NCBI RefSeq assembly: GCF_031143425.1
Contig: NC_090448.1
Location: forward strand, 330,782,177-330,846,176
From: Pleurodeles waltl
Taxonomy: Eukaryota > Chordata > Amphibia > Caudata > Salamandridae
Direction: 5' to 3'
Length of the DNA: 64,000 nt
Within the stretch, counting starts at the first letter, position 1; each line of letters begins with the position of its first letter. This document shows positions 50,714 through 63,084 of this stretch, one piece after another. The notes below the pieces were generated by a model. That model searched no databases. It worked only from the letters and a program-made list of their open reading frames with translations, and was not told the origin of the DNA. A program made the position numbers and the translations under genes.

Positions 50714-52628
50714 CAGGTTTGGTAGGTTTCCCTAGGTGCCGGCTGAGCTAGGGGCCAAAATCTACAGGTAGGCACTTCACAAAAAACACCTCTGTTTTCT
50801 GTAAAAAAATTGGGATGTGTCCATGTTGTGTTTTGGGCCATTTCCTTTCATGGGCGCTAGGCCTACCCACACAAGTGAGGTACCATTCTTATCGGGAGAC
50901 TTGCGGGAACGCTGGGTGGAAGGAAATTTGTGGCTCCTCTCAGATTCCAGAACTCTGTCATCGAAATGTGAGGAAAATGTGTTTTTTTTAGCCAAATTTT
51001 GAGGTTTGGAAAGGATTCTGGGTAACAGAACCTGGTCAGAGCCCCACAAGCCACCCCATCTTGGATTCCCCTAGGTCTCTAGTTTTCAGAAATGCACAGG
51101 GTTGGTAGGTTTCCCTAGGTGCCGGCTGAGCTAGGGGCCAACATCTACAGGTAGGCACTTTGCAAAAAACACCTCTGTTTTCTGTAAAAAAATTGGGATG
51201 TGTCCACGTTGTGTTTTGGGCCATTTCCTTTCGTGGGCGCTAGGCCTACCCACACAAGTGAGGTACCATTTTTATCGGGAGAGTTGGAGGTACGCTGGGT
51301 GGAAGGAAATTTGTGGCTCCTCTCAGATTGCAGAACTTTCTGTCACCGAAATGTGAGGAAAATGTGTTTTTTAGCCAAATTTTGAGGTTTGCAAAGGATT
51401 CTGGGTAACAGAACCTGGTCAGAGCCCCACAAGTCACCCCATCTTGGATTCCCCTAGATCTCTAGTTTTAAAAAATGCACAGGTTTGGTAGGTTTCCCTA
51501 GGTGCCGGCTGAGCTAGGGGCCAAAATCTACAGGTAGGCACTTCTCAAAAAACACCTCTGTTTTCTGTAAAAAATTGGGATGTGTCCATGTTGTGTTTTG
51601 GGCCATTTCCTTTCATGGGCGCTAGGCCTACCCACACAAGTGAGGTACCATTCTTATCGGGAGACTTGCGGGAACGCTGGGTGGAAGGAAATTTGTGGCT
51701 CCTCTCAGATTCCAGAACTCTGTCATCGAAATGTGAGGAAAATGTGTTTTTTTTAGCCAAATTTTGAGGTTTGGAAAGGATTCTGGGTAACAGAACCTGG
51801 TCAGAGCCCCACAAGCCACCCCATCTTGGATTCCCCTAGGTCTCTAGTTTTCAGAAATGCACAGGGTTGGTAGGTTTCACTAGGTGCCGGCTGAGCTAGG
51901 GGCCAACATCTACAGGTAGGCACTTTGCAAAAAACACCTCTGTTTTCTGTAAAATAATTGGGATGTGTCCACTTTGTGTTTTGGGCCATTTCCTTTCGTG
52001 GGCGCTAGGCCTACCCACACAAGTGAGGTACCATTTTTATCGGGAGAGTTGGAGGAACGCTGGGTGGAAGGAAATTTGTGGCTCCTCTCAGATTCCAGAA
52101 CTTTCTGTCACCGAAATGTGAGGAAAATGTGTTTTTTAGCCAAATGTTGAGGTTTGCAAAGGATTCTGGGTAACAGAACCTGGTCAGAGCCCCACAAGTC
52201 ACCCCTTCTTGGATTCCCCTAGATCTCTAGTTTTCAAAAATGCACAGGTTTGGTAGGTTTCCCTAGGTGCCGGCTGAGCTAGGGGCCAAAATCTACAGGT
52301 AGGCACTTCGCAAAAAACACCTCTGTTTTCTGTAAAAAAATTGGGATGTGTCCATGTTGTGTTTTGGGCCATTTCCTTTCATGGGCGCTAGGCCTACCCA
52401 CACAAGTGAGGTACCATTCTTATCGGGAGACTTGCGGGAATGCTGGGTGGAAGGAAATTTGTGGCTCCTCTCAGATTCCTAAACTCTGTCATCGAAATGT
52501 GAGGAAAATGTGTTTTTTTTAGCCATAATTTGAGGTTTGGAAAGGATTCTGGGTAACAGAACCTGGTCAGAGCCCCACAAGCCACCCCATCTTGGATTCC
52601 CCTAGGTCTCTAGTTTTCAGAAATGCAC
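50714..52628 (+). repeat. 5-monomer tandem duplication, unit 2 (1.91 kb)
   Basis: Second copy of the preceding unit. Private changes include cttctcaaaa near 51543 and gtttcactagg near 51876, which breaks one CTAG site. The monomer at 52181 keeps the caccccttc and attcctaaactc markers of the family, and the one at 52564 leads into the caaaaag-epsilon order. Confidence 0.82.
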
Positions 52629-53717
52629 AGGGTTGGTAGGTTTCCCTAGGTGCCGGCTGAGCTAGGGGCCAACATCTACAGGTAGGCACTTTGCAAAAAA
52701 CACCTATGTTTTCTGTAAAAAAATTGGGATGTGTCCACGTTGTGTTTTGGGCCATTTCCTTTCGTGGGCGCTAGGCCTACCCACACAAGTGAGGTACCAT
52801 TTTTATCGGGAGAGTTGGAGGAACGCTGGGTGGAAGGAAATGTGTGGCACCTCTCAGATTCCAGAACTTTCTGTCACCGAAATGTGAGGAAAATGTGTTT
52901 TTTAGCCAAATTTTGAGGTTTGCAAAGGATTCTGGGTAACAGAACCTGGTCAGAGCCCAAAAAGTCACCCCATCTTGGATTCCCCTAGATCTCTAGTTTT
53001 CAAAAATGCACAGGTTTGGTAGGTTTCCCTAGATGCCGGCTGAGCTAGGGGCCAAAATCTACAGGTAGGCACTTCGCAAAAAACACCTCTGTTTTCTGTA
53101 AAAAAATTGGGATGTGTCCATGTTGTGTTTTGGGCCATTTCCTTTCATGGGCGCTAGGCCTACCCACACAAGTGAGGTACCATTCTTATCGGGAGACTTG
53201 CGGGAACGCTGGGTGGAAGGAAATTTGTGGCTCCTCTCAGATTCCAGAACTCTCGGTCATCGAAATGTGAGGAGAATGTGTTTTTTTTAGCCAAATTTTG
53301 AGGTTTGCAAAGGATTCTGGGTAACAGAACCTGGTCAGAGCCTCACAAGCCACCCCATCTTGGATTCCCCTAGGTCTCTAGTTTTCAGAAATGCACAGGG
53401 TTGGTAGGTTTCCCTAGGTGCCGGCTGAGCTAGGGGCCAAAATCTACAGGTAGGCACTTTGCAAAAAACACCTCTGTTTTCTGTAAAAAAAATTGGGATG
53501 TGTCCACGTTGTGTTTTGGGCCATTTCCTTTCGTGGGCGCTAGGCCTACCCACACAAGTGAGGTACAATTTTTATCGGGAGACTTGGGGGAACGCTGGGT
53601 GGAAGGAAATTTGTGGCTCCTCTCAGATTCCAGAACTTTCTGTCATCGAAATGTGAGGAAAATGTGTTTTTTTTAGCCAAATTTTGAGGTTTGCAAAGGA
53701 TTCTGGGTAACAGAACC
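52564..53717 (+). repeat. B, caaaaag and epsilon-left monomers; short copy of the 2683-3700 order
   Basis: It matches 36827-37770 at an offset of 15737 and the early block (2683 onward) up to the left half of the third monomer. The right half of that monomer (from about 53500) turns into a gamma-like sequence (ggtacaattttt with gacttggggg) and is followed by a delta monomer at 53718. The exchange therefore happened within a monomer. Confidence 0.75.
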
Positions 53718-54100
53718 TGGTCAGAGCCCCACAAGCCACCCCATCTTGGATTTCTCTAGGTCTCTAGTTTTCAGAAATGCACAGGGTTGGTAGGTTTCCC
53801 TAGGTGCCGGCTGAGCTAGGGGCCAACATCTACAGGTAGGCACTTTGCAAAAATCACCTCTGTTTTCTGTAAACAAATTGGGATGTGTCCACGTTGTGTT
53901 TTGGGCCATTTCCTTTCGTGGGCGCTAGGCATACGCACACAAGTGAGATACCATTTTTATCGGGAGACTTGGGGGAACGCTGGGTGGAAGAAAATTTGTG
54001 GCTCCTCTCACATTCCAGAACTTTCTGTCACCGAAATGTGAGGAAAATGTGTTTTTTAGCCAAATTTTGAGGTTTGCAAAGGATTCTCGGTAACAGAACC

Positions 54101-57100
54101 TGGTCAGAGCCCCACAAGTCACCCCATCTTGGATTCCCCTAGATCTCTAGTTTTCAGAAATGCACAGGGTTGGTAGGTTTCCCTAGGTGCCGGCTGAGCT
54201 AGGGGCCAAAATCTACAGGTAGCCACTTTGCAAAAAACACCTCTGTTTTCTGTAAAAAAATTGGGATGTGTCCACGTTGTGTTTTGGGCCATTTCCTTTC
54301 ATGGGCGCTAGGCCTACCCACACAAGTGAGGTACCATTCTTATCGGGAGACTTGCGGGAACGCTGGGTGGAAGGAAACTTGTGGCTCCTCTCAGATTCCA
54401 GAACTCTCTGTCATCGAAATGTGAGGAAAATGTGTTTTTTTTTAGCCAAATTTTGAGGTTTCGAAAGGATTCTGGGTAACAGAACCTGGTCAGAGCCCCA
54501 CAAGCCACCCCATCTTGGATTCCCCTAGGTCTCTAGTTTTCAGAAATGCACAGGGTTGGTAGGTTTCCCTAGGTGCCGGCTGAGCTAGGGGCCAACATCT
54601 ACAGGTAGGCACTTTGCAAAAAACACCTCTGTTTTCTGTAAAAAAATTGGGATGTGTCCACGTTGTGTTTTGGGCCATTTCCTTTCGTGGGAGCTAGGCC
54701 TACCCACACATGTGAGGTACCATTTTTATCGGGAGACTTGGGGCAACGCTGGGTGGAAGGAAATTTGTGGCTCCTCTCAGATTCCAGAACTCTCTGTCAT
54801 CGAAATGTGAGGAAAATGTGTTTTTTTTTGCCAAATTTTGAGGTTTGGAAAGGATTCTGGGTAACAGAACCTGGTCAGAGCCCCACAAGTCACCCCATCT
54901 TAGATTCCCCTAGATCTCTAGTTTTCAAAAATGCACAGGTTTGGTAGGTTTCCCTAGGTGCCGGCTGAGCTAGGGGCCAAAATCTACAGGTAGGCACTTC
55001 GCAAAAAACACCTCTGTTTTCTGTAAAAAAATTGGGATGTGTCCATGTTGTGTTTTGGGCCATTTCCTTTCATGGGCGCTAGGCCTACCCACACAAGTGA
55101 GGTACCATTCTTATCGAGAGACTTGCGGGAACGCTGGGTGGAAGGAAGTTTGTGGCTCCTCTCAGATTCCAGAAATTTCTGTCACCGAAATGTGAGGAAA
55201 ATGTGTTTTTTTTAGCCAAATTTTGAGGTTTGCAAAGGATTCTGGGTAACAGAACCTGGTCAGAGCCCCACAAGTCACCCCATCTTGAATTCCCCTAGAT
55301 CTCTAGTTTTCAAAAATTCACAGGTTTGGTAGATTTCCCTAGGTGCCGGCTGAGCTAGGGGCCAAAATCTACAGGTAGGCACTTTGCAAAAAACACCTCT
55401 GTTTTCTGTAAAAAAATTGGGATGTGTCCACGTTGTGTTTTGGGCCATTTCCTTTCGTGGGCGCTAGGCCTACCCACACAAGTGAGGTACCATTTTTATC
55501 GGGAGGGTTGGAGGAACGCTGGGTGGAAGGAAATTTGTGGCTCCTCTCAGATTCCAGAACTTTCTGTCACCAAAATGTGAGGAAAATGTGTTTTTTAGCC
55601 AAATTTTGAGGTTTGCAAAGGATTCTGGGTAACAGAACCTGGTCAGAGCCCCACAAGTCACCCCATCTTGGATTCCCCTAGATCTCTAGTTTTCAAAAAT
55701 GCACAGGTTTGGTAGGTTTCCCTAGGTGCCGGCTGAGCTAGGGGCCAAAATCTACAGGTAGGCACTTCGCAAAAAACACCTCTGTTTTCTGTAAAAAAAT
55801 TGGGATGTGTCCATGTTGTGTTTTGGGCCATTTCCTTTCATGGGCGCTAGGCCTACCCACACAAGTGAGGTACCATTCTTATCGGGAGACTTGCGGGAAC
55901 GCTGGGTGGAAGGAAATTTGTGGCTCCTCTCAGATTCCAGAACTCTATCATCGAAATGTGAGGAAAATGTGTTTTTTTTAGCCAAATTTTGAGGTTTGGA
56001 AAGGATTCTGGGTAACAGAACCTGGTCAGAGCCCCACAAGTCACCCCATCTTGAATTCCCCTAGATCTCTAGTTTTCAAAAATGCACAGGTTTGGTAGAT
56101 TTCCCTAGGTGCCGGCTGAGCTAGGGGCCAAAATCTACAGGTAGGCACTTTGCAAAAAACACCTCTGTTTTCTGTAAAAAAATTGGGATGTGTCCACGTT
56201 GTGTTTTGGGCCATTTCCTTTCGTGGGCGCTAGGCCTACCCACACAAGTGAGGTACCATTTTTATCGGGAGAGTTGGAGGAACGCTGGGTGGAAGGAAAT
56301 TTGTGGCTCCTCTCAGATTCCAGAACTTTCTGTCACCGAAATGTGAGGAAAATGTGTTTTTTAGCCAAATTTTGAGGTTTGCAAAGGATTCTGGGTAACA
56401 GAACCTGGTCAGAGCCCCACAAGTCACCCCATCTTGGATTCCCCTAGATCTCTAGTTTTCAAAAATGCACAGGTTTGGTAGGTTTCCCTAGGTGCCGGCT
56501 GAGCTAGGGGCCAAAATCTACAGGTAGGCACTTCGCAAAAAACACCTCTGTTTTCTGTAAAAAAATTGGGATGTGTCCATGTTGTGTTTTGGGCCATTTC
56601 CTTTCATGGGCGCTAGGCCTACCCACACAAGTGAGGTACCATTCTTATCGGGAGACTTGCGGGAACGCTGGGTGGAAGGAAATTTGTGGCTCCTCTCAGA
56701 TTCCAGAACTCTGTCATCGAAATGTGAGGAAAATGTGTTTTTTTTAGCCAAATTTTGAGGTTTGGAAAGGATTCTGGGTAACAGAACCTGGTCAGAGCCC
56801 CACAAGCCACCCCATCTTGGATTCCCCTAGGTCTCTAGTTTTCAGAAATGCACAGGGTTGGTAGGTTTCCCTAGGTGCCGGCTGAGCTAGGGGCCAACAT
56901 CTACAGGTAGGCACTTTGCAAAAAACACCTCTGTTTTCTGTAAAAAAATTGGGATGTGTCCACGTTGTGTTTTGGGCCATTTCCTTTCGTGGGCGCTAGG
57001 CCTACCCACACAAGTGAGGTACCATTTTTATCGGGAGAGTTGGAGGTACGCTGGGTGGAAGGAAATTTGTGGCTCCTCTCAGATTGCAGAACTTTCTGTC

Positions 57101-57171
57101 ACCGAAATGTGAGGAAAATGTGTTTTTTAGCCAAATTTTGAGGTTTGCAAAGGATTCTGGGTAACAGAACC
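54101..57171 (+). repeat. Third copy of the 7-monomer region, single unit
   Basis: Monomers 142-149 match 29920-32930 at an offset of 24181, with the same marker order. Here the 7-monomer unit occurs once only. Its last monomer (56789) ends with a six-T tract and tttgcaaagg and passes directly into the bridging monomers at 57172, which match 35679 onward at an offset of 21493. Private change: gtagccactttg near 54221. Confidence 0.85.
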
Positions 57172-57237
57172 TGGTCAGAGCCCCACAAGTCACCCCATCT
57201 TGGATTCCCCTAGATCTCTAGTTTTAAAAAATGCACA

Positions 57238-58385
57238 GGTTTGGTAGGTTTCCCTAGGTGCCGGCTGAGCTAGGGGCCAAAATCTACAGGTAGGCACTTC
57301 GCAAAAAACACCTCTGTTTTCTGTAAAAAATTGGGATGTGTCCATGTTGTGTTTTGGGCCATTTCCTTTCATGGGCGCTAGGCCTACCCACACAAGTGAG
57401 GTACCATTCTTATCGGGAGACTTGCGGGAACGCTGGGTGGAAGGAAATTTGTGGCTCCTCTCAGATTCCAGAACTCTGTCATCGAAATGTGAGGAAAATG
57501 TGTTTTTTTTAGCCAAATTTTGAGGTTTGGAAAGGATTCTGGGTAACAGAACCTGGTCAGAGCCCCACAAGCCACCCCATCTTGGATTCCCCTAGGTCTC
57601 TAGTTTTCAGAAATGCACAGGGTTGGTAGGTTTCCCTAGGTGCCGGCTGAGCTAGGGGCCAACATCTACAGGTAGGCACTTTGCAAAAAACACCTCTGTT
57701 TTCTGTAAAATAATTGGGATGTGTCCACTTTGTGTTTTGGGCCATTTCCTTTCGTGGGCGCTAGGCCTACCCACACAAGTGAGGTACCATTTTTATCGGG
57801 AGAGTTGGAGGAACGCTGGGTGGAAGGAAATTTGTGGCTCCTCTCAGATTCCAGAACTTTCTGTCACCGAAATGTGAGGAAAATGTGTTTTTTAGCCAAA
57901 TGTTGAGGTTTGCAAAGGATTCTGGGTAACAGAACCTGGTCAGAGCCCCACAAGTCACCCCTTCTTGGATTCCCCTAGATCTCTAGTTTTCAAAAATGCA
58001 CAGGTTTGGTAGGTTTCCCTAGGTGCCGGCTGAGCTAGGGGCCAAAATCTACAGGTAGGCACTTCGCAAAAAACACCTCTGTTTTCTGTAAAAAAATTGG
58101 GATGTGTCCATGTTGTGTTTTGGGCCATTTCCTTTCATGGGCGCTAGGCCTACCCACACAAGTGAGGTACCATTCTTATCGGGAGACTTGCGGGAATGCT
58201 GGGTGGAAGGAAATTTGTGGCTCCTCTCAGATTCCTAAACTCTGTCATCGAAATGTGAGGAAAATGTGTTTTTTTTAGCCAAAATTTGAGGTTTGGAAAG
58301 GATTCTGGGTAACAGAACCTGGTCAGAGCCCCACAAGCCACCCCATCTTGGATTCCCCTAGGTCTCTAGTTTTCAGAAATGCACA
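57238..58385 (+). repeat. 3-monomer tandem duplication, unit 1 (1.15 kb)
   Basis: It matches about 58386-59533 at an offset of 1148. Markers in both are the shortened A-tract (gtaaaaaattggg), gtaaaataattg with ccactttg, caccccttc and attcctaaactc. The unit ends inside the chimeric monomer that starts at 58320, where class B sequence (cagaaatgcacag) joins class A sequence (gtttgg, ccaaaatc). Confidence 0.8.
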
Positions 58386-59533
58386 GGTTTGGTAGGTTTC
58401 CCTAGGTGCCGGCTGAGCTAGGGGCCAAAATCTACAGGTAGGCACTTCGCAAAAAACACCTCTGTTTTCTGTAAAAAATTGGGATGTGTCCATGTTGTGT
58501 TTTGGGCCATTTCCTTTCATGGGCGCTAGGCCTACCCACACAAGTGAGGTACCATTCTTATCGGGAGACTTGCGGGAACGCTGGGTGGAAGGAAATTTGT
58601 GGCTCCTCTCAGATTCCAGAACTCTGTCATCGAAATGTGAGGAAAATGTGTTTTTTTTAGCCAAATTTTGAGGTTTGGAAAGGATTCTGGGTAACAGAAC
58701 CTGGTCAGAGCCCCACAAGCCACCCCATCTTGGATTCCCCTAGGTCTCTAGTTTTCAGAAATGCACAGGGTTGGTAGGTTTCCCTAGGTGCCGGCTGAGC
58801 TAGGGGCCAACATCTACAGGTAGGCACTTTGCAAAAAACACCTCTGTTTTCTGTAAAATAATTGGGATGTGTCCACTTTGTGTTTTGGGCCATTTCCTTT
58901 CGTGGGCGCTAGGCCTACCCACACAAGTGAGGTACCATTTTTATCGGGAGAGTTGGAGGAACGCTGGGTGGAAGGAAATTTGTGGCTCCTCTCAGATTCC
59001 AGAACTTTCTGTCACCGAAATGTGAGGAAAATTTGTTTTTTAGCCAAATGTTGAGGTTTGCAAAGGATTCTGGGTAACAGAACCTGGTCAGAGCCCCACA
59101 AGTCACCCCTTCTTGGATTCCCCTAGATCTCTAGTTTTCAAAAATGCACAGGTTTGGTAGGTTTCCCTAGGTGCCGGCTGAGCTAGGGGCCAAAATCTAC
59201 AGGTAGGCACTTCGCAAAAAACACCTCTGTTTTCTGTAAAAAAATTGGGATGTGTCCATGTTGTGTTTTGGGCCATTTCCTTTCATGGGCGCTAGGCCTA
59301 CCCACACAAGTGAGGTACCATTCTTATCGGGAGACTTGCGGGAATGCTGGGTGGAAGGAAATTTGTGGCTCCTCTCAGATTCCTAAACTCTGTCATCGAA
59401 ATGTGAGGAAAATGTGTTTTTTTTTGCCAAAATTTGAGGTTTGGAAAGGATTCTGGGTAACAGAACCTGGTCAGAGCCCCACAAGCCACCCCATCTTGGA
59501 TTCCCCTAGGTCTCTAGTTTTCAGAAATGCACA
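58386..59533 (+). repeat. 3-monomer tandem duplication, unit 2 (1.15 kb)
   Basis: Second copy. It carries gaaaatttgtttttt near 59028, also seen at about 50212, and tttttttttgccaaaatttg near 59414. These single-base features link it more closely to 50051-50640 than to its neighbour at 57721, so the unit history includes further exchange. Confidence 0.78.
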
Positions 59534-62500
59534 GGGTTGGTAGGTTTCCCTAGGTGCCGGCTGAGCTAGGGGCCAACATCTACAGGTAGGCACTTTGCAA
59601 AAAACACCTATGTTTTCTGTAAAAAAATTGGGATGTGTCCACGTTGTGTTTTGGGCCATTTCCTTTCGTGGGCGCTAGGCCTACCCACACAAGTGAGGTA
59701 CCATTTTTATCGGGAGAGTTGGAGGAACGCTGGGTGGAAGGAAATGTGTGGCACCTCTCAGATTCCAGAACTTTCTGTCACCGAAATGTGAGGAAAATGT
59801 GTTTTTTAGCCAAATTTTGAGGTTTGCAAAGGATTCTGGGTAACAGAACCTGGTCAGAGCCCAAAAAGTCACCCCATCTTGGATTCCCCTAGATCTCTAG
59901 TTTTCAAAAATGCACAGGTTTGGTAGGTTTCCCTAGATGCCGGCTGAGCTAGGGGCCAAAATCTACAGGTAGGCACTTCGCAAAAAACACCTCTGTTTTC
60001 TGTAAAAAAATTGGGATGTGTCCATGTTGTGTTTTGGGCCATTTCCTTTCATGGGCGCTAGGCCTACCCACACAAGTGAGGTACCATTCTTATCGGGAGA
60101 CTTGCGGGAACGCTGGGTGGAAGGAAATTTGTGGCTCCTCTCAGATTCCAGAACTCTCGGTCATCGAAATGTGAGGAGAATGTGTTTTTTTTAGCCAAAT
60201 TTTGAGGTTTGCAAAGGATTCTGGGTAACAGAACCTGGTCAGAGCCTCACAAGCCACCCCATCTTGGATTCCCCTAGGTCTCTAGTTTTCAGAAATGCAC
60301 AGGGTTGGTAGGTTTCCCTAGGTGCCGGCTGAGCTAGGGGCCAAAATCTACAGGTAGGCACTTTGCAAAAAACACCTCTGTTTTCTGTAAAAAAAATTGG
60401 GATGTGTCCATGTTGTGTTTTGGGCCATTTCCTTTCGTGGGCGCTAGGCCTACCCACACAAGTGAGGTACCATTTGTATTGGGAGACTTGGGGGAACGCT
60501 GGGTGGAAGGAAATTTGTGGCGCCTCTCAGATTCCAGAACTTTCTGTCACCGAAATGTGAGGAAAATTTGTTTTTTAGCCAAATTTTGAGGTTTGCAAAA
60601 GATTCTGGGTAACAGAACCTGGTCAGAACCCCACAAACCACCCCATCTTGGATTCCCCTAGGTCTCTAGTTTTAAAAAATGCACAGGTTTGGTAGGTTTC
60701 CCTAGGTGCCGGCTGAGCTAGGGGCCAAAATCTACAGGTAGGAACTTTGCAAAAAACACCTCTGTTTTCTGTAAAGAAATTGGGATGTGTCCACGTTGTG
60801 TTTTGGGCCATTTCCTTTCGTGGGCGCTAGGCCCACCCTCACAAGTGAGGTACCATTTTTATCGGGAGACTTGGCGGAACGCTGGGTGGAAGGAAATTTG
60901 TGGCTCCTCTCAGATTCCAGAACTTTTTGTCACCGAAATGTTAGGAAAATGTGTTTTTTAGCCAAATTTTGAGGTTTGCAAAGGATTCTCGGTAACAGAA
61001 CCTGGTCAGAGCACCACAAGTCACTCCATCTTGGATTCCCCTAGATCTCTAGTTTTCAAAAATGCACAGGTTTGGTAGATTTCCCTAGGTGCCGGCTGAG
61101 CAAGGGGCCAACATCTACAGGTAGGCACTTTGCAAAAAACACCTCTGTTTTCTGTAAAAAAATTGGGATGTGTCCACGTTGTGTTTTGGGCCATTTCCTT
61201 TCGTGGGCGCTAGGCCTACCCACACAAGTGAGGTACCATTTTTATCGGGAGAGTTGGAGGAATGCTGGGTGGAAGGAAATTTGTGGCTCCTCTCAGATTC
61301 CAGAACTTTCTGTCACCGAAATGTGAGGAAAATGTGTTTTTTAGCCACATTTTGAGGTTTGCAAAGGATTCTGGGTAACAGAACCTGGTCAGAGCCCCAC
61401 AAGTCACCCCATCTTGGATTCCCCTAGATCTCTAGTTTTCAAAAATGCACAGGTTTGGTAGGTTTCCCTAGGTGCCGGCTGAGCTAGGGGCCAAAATCTA
61501 CAGGTAGGCACTTCACAAAAAACACCTCTGTTTTCTGTAAAAAAATTGGGATGTGTCCATGTTGTGTTTTGGGCCATTTCCTTTCATGGGCGCTAGGCCT
61601 ACCCACACAAGTGAGGTACCATTCTTATCGGGAGACTTGCGGGAACGCTGGGTGGAAGGAAATTTGTGGCTCCTCTCAGATTCCAGAACTCTGTCATCGA
61701 AATGTGAGGAAAATGTGTTTTTTTTAGCCAAATTTTGAGGTTTGGAAAGGATTCTGGGTAACAGAACCTGGTCAGAGCCCCACAAGCCACCCCATCTTGG
61801 ATTCCCCTAGGTCTCTAGTTTTCAGAAATGCACAGGGTTGGTAGGTTTCCCTAGGTGCCGGCTGAGCTAGGGGCCAACATCTACAGGTAGGCACTTTGCA
61901 AAAAACACCTCTGTTTTCTGTAAAAAAATTGGGATGTGTCCACGTTGTGTTTTGGGCCATTTCATTTCGTGGGCGCTAGGCCTACCCACACAAGTGAGGT
62001 ACCATTTTTATCGGGAGAGTTGGAGGAACGCTGGGTGGAAGGAAATTTGTGGCTCCTCTCAGATTCCAGAACTTTCTGTCACCGAAATGTGAGGAAAATG
62101 TGTTTTTTAGCCAAATGTTGAGGTTTGCAAAGGATTCTGGGTAACAGAACCTGGTCAGAGCCCCACAAGTCACCCCATCTTGGATTCCCATAGATCTCTA
62201 GTTTTCAAAAATGCACAGGTTTGGTAGGTTTCCCTAGGTGCCGGCTGAGCTAGGGGCCAAAATCTACAGGTAGGCACTTCGCAAAAAACACCTCTGTTTT
62301 CTGTAAAAAAATTGGGATGTGTCCATGTTGTGTTTTGGGCCATTTCCTTTCATGGGCGCTAGGCCTACCCACACAAGTGAGGTACCATTCTTATCGGGAG
62401 ACTTGCGGGAATGCTGGGTGGAAGGAAATTTGTGGCTCCTCTCAGATTCCAGAACTCTGTCATCGAAATGTGAGGAAAATGTGTTTTTTTTAGCCAAATT

Positions 62501-62534
62501 TTGAGGTTTGGAAAGGATTCTGGGTAACAGAACC
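59468..62534 (+). repeat. Fourth copy of the early block (monomers 8-15 order)
   Basis: It matches 2683-5749 at an offset of 56785 and 19940-23006 at an offset of 39528, through the B, caaaaag, epsilon, aaccccacaaacc and A/B monomers. The match weakens at 62535. Private changes include ggcgcctctc near 60520, ctgagcaaggggccaac near 61098, catttcatttcgtgg near 61961 and ttcccatagatc near 62188. Confidence 0.85.
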
Positions 62535-63084
62535 TGGTCAGAGCCCCACAAGCCACCCCATCTTGGATTCCCCTAGGTCTCTAGTTTTCAGAAATGCACA
62601 GGGTTGGTAGGTTTCCCTAGGTGCCGGCTGAGCTAGGGGCCAACATCTACAGGTAGGCATTTTGCAAAAAACACCTCTGTTTTCTGTAAAAAAATTGGGA
62701 TGTGTCCACGTTGTGTTTTGGGCCATTTCCTTTCGTGGGCGCTAGGCCTACCCACACAAGTGAGGTACCATTTTTATCGGGAGAGTTGGAGGAACGCTGG
62801 GTGGAAGGAAATTTGTGGCTCCTCTCAGATTCCAGAACTTTCTGTCACCGAAATGTGAGGAAAATGTGTTTTTTAGCCAAATGTTGAGGTTTGCAAAGGA
62901 TTCTGGGTAACAGAACCTGGTCAGAGCCCCACAAGTCACCCCATCTTGGATTCCCATAGATCTCTAGTTTTCAAAAATGCACAGGTTTGGTAGGTTTCCC
63001 TAGGTGCCGGCTGAGCTAGGGGCCAAAATCTACAGGTAGGCACTTCGCAAAAAACACCTCTGTTTTCTGTAAAAAAATTGGGAT
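61170..63084 (+). repeat. 5-monomer tandem duplication at window end, unit 1 (1.92 kb)
   Basis: It matches 63085-64000 at an offset of 1915, as far as the window allows. Inside it, monomers starting at 62152 and 62918 share the rare ttcccatagatc change, and the dimer 61769-62534 is echoed by 62535-63084. A dimer duplication is therefore nested in the 5-monomer one. Confidence 0.8.

Noticed and set aside
58323..58718. Longest frame, 131 codons on the minus strand (relatives at 35697-36077 and 57190-57570)
   Set aside because: It exists only because a shortened A-tract (six A's) joins two frames that are separate in other monomers, and it has no start context or homology I recognise.
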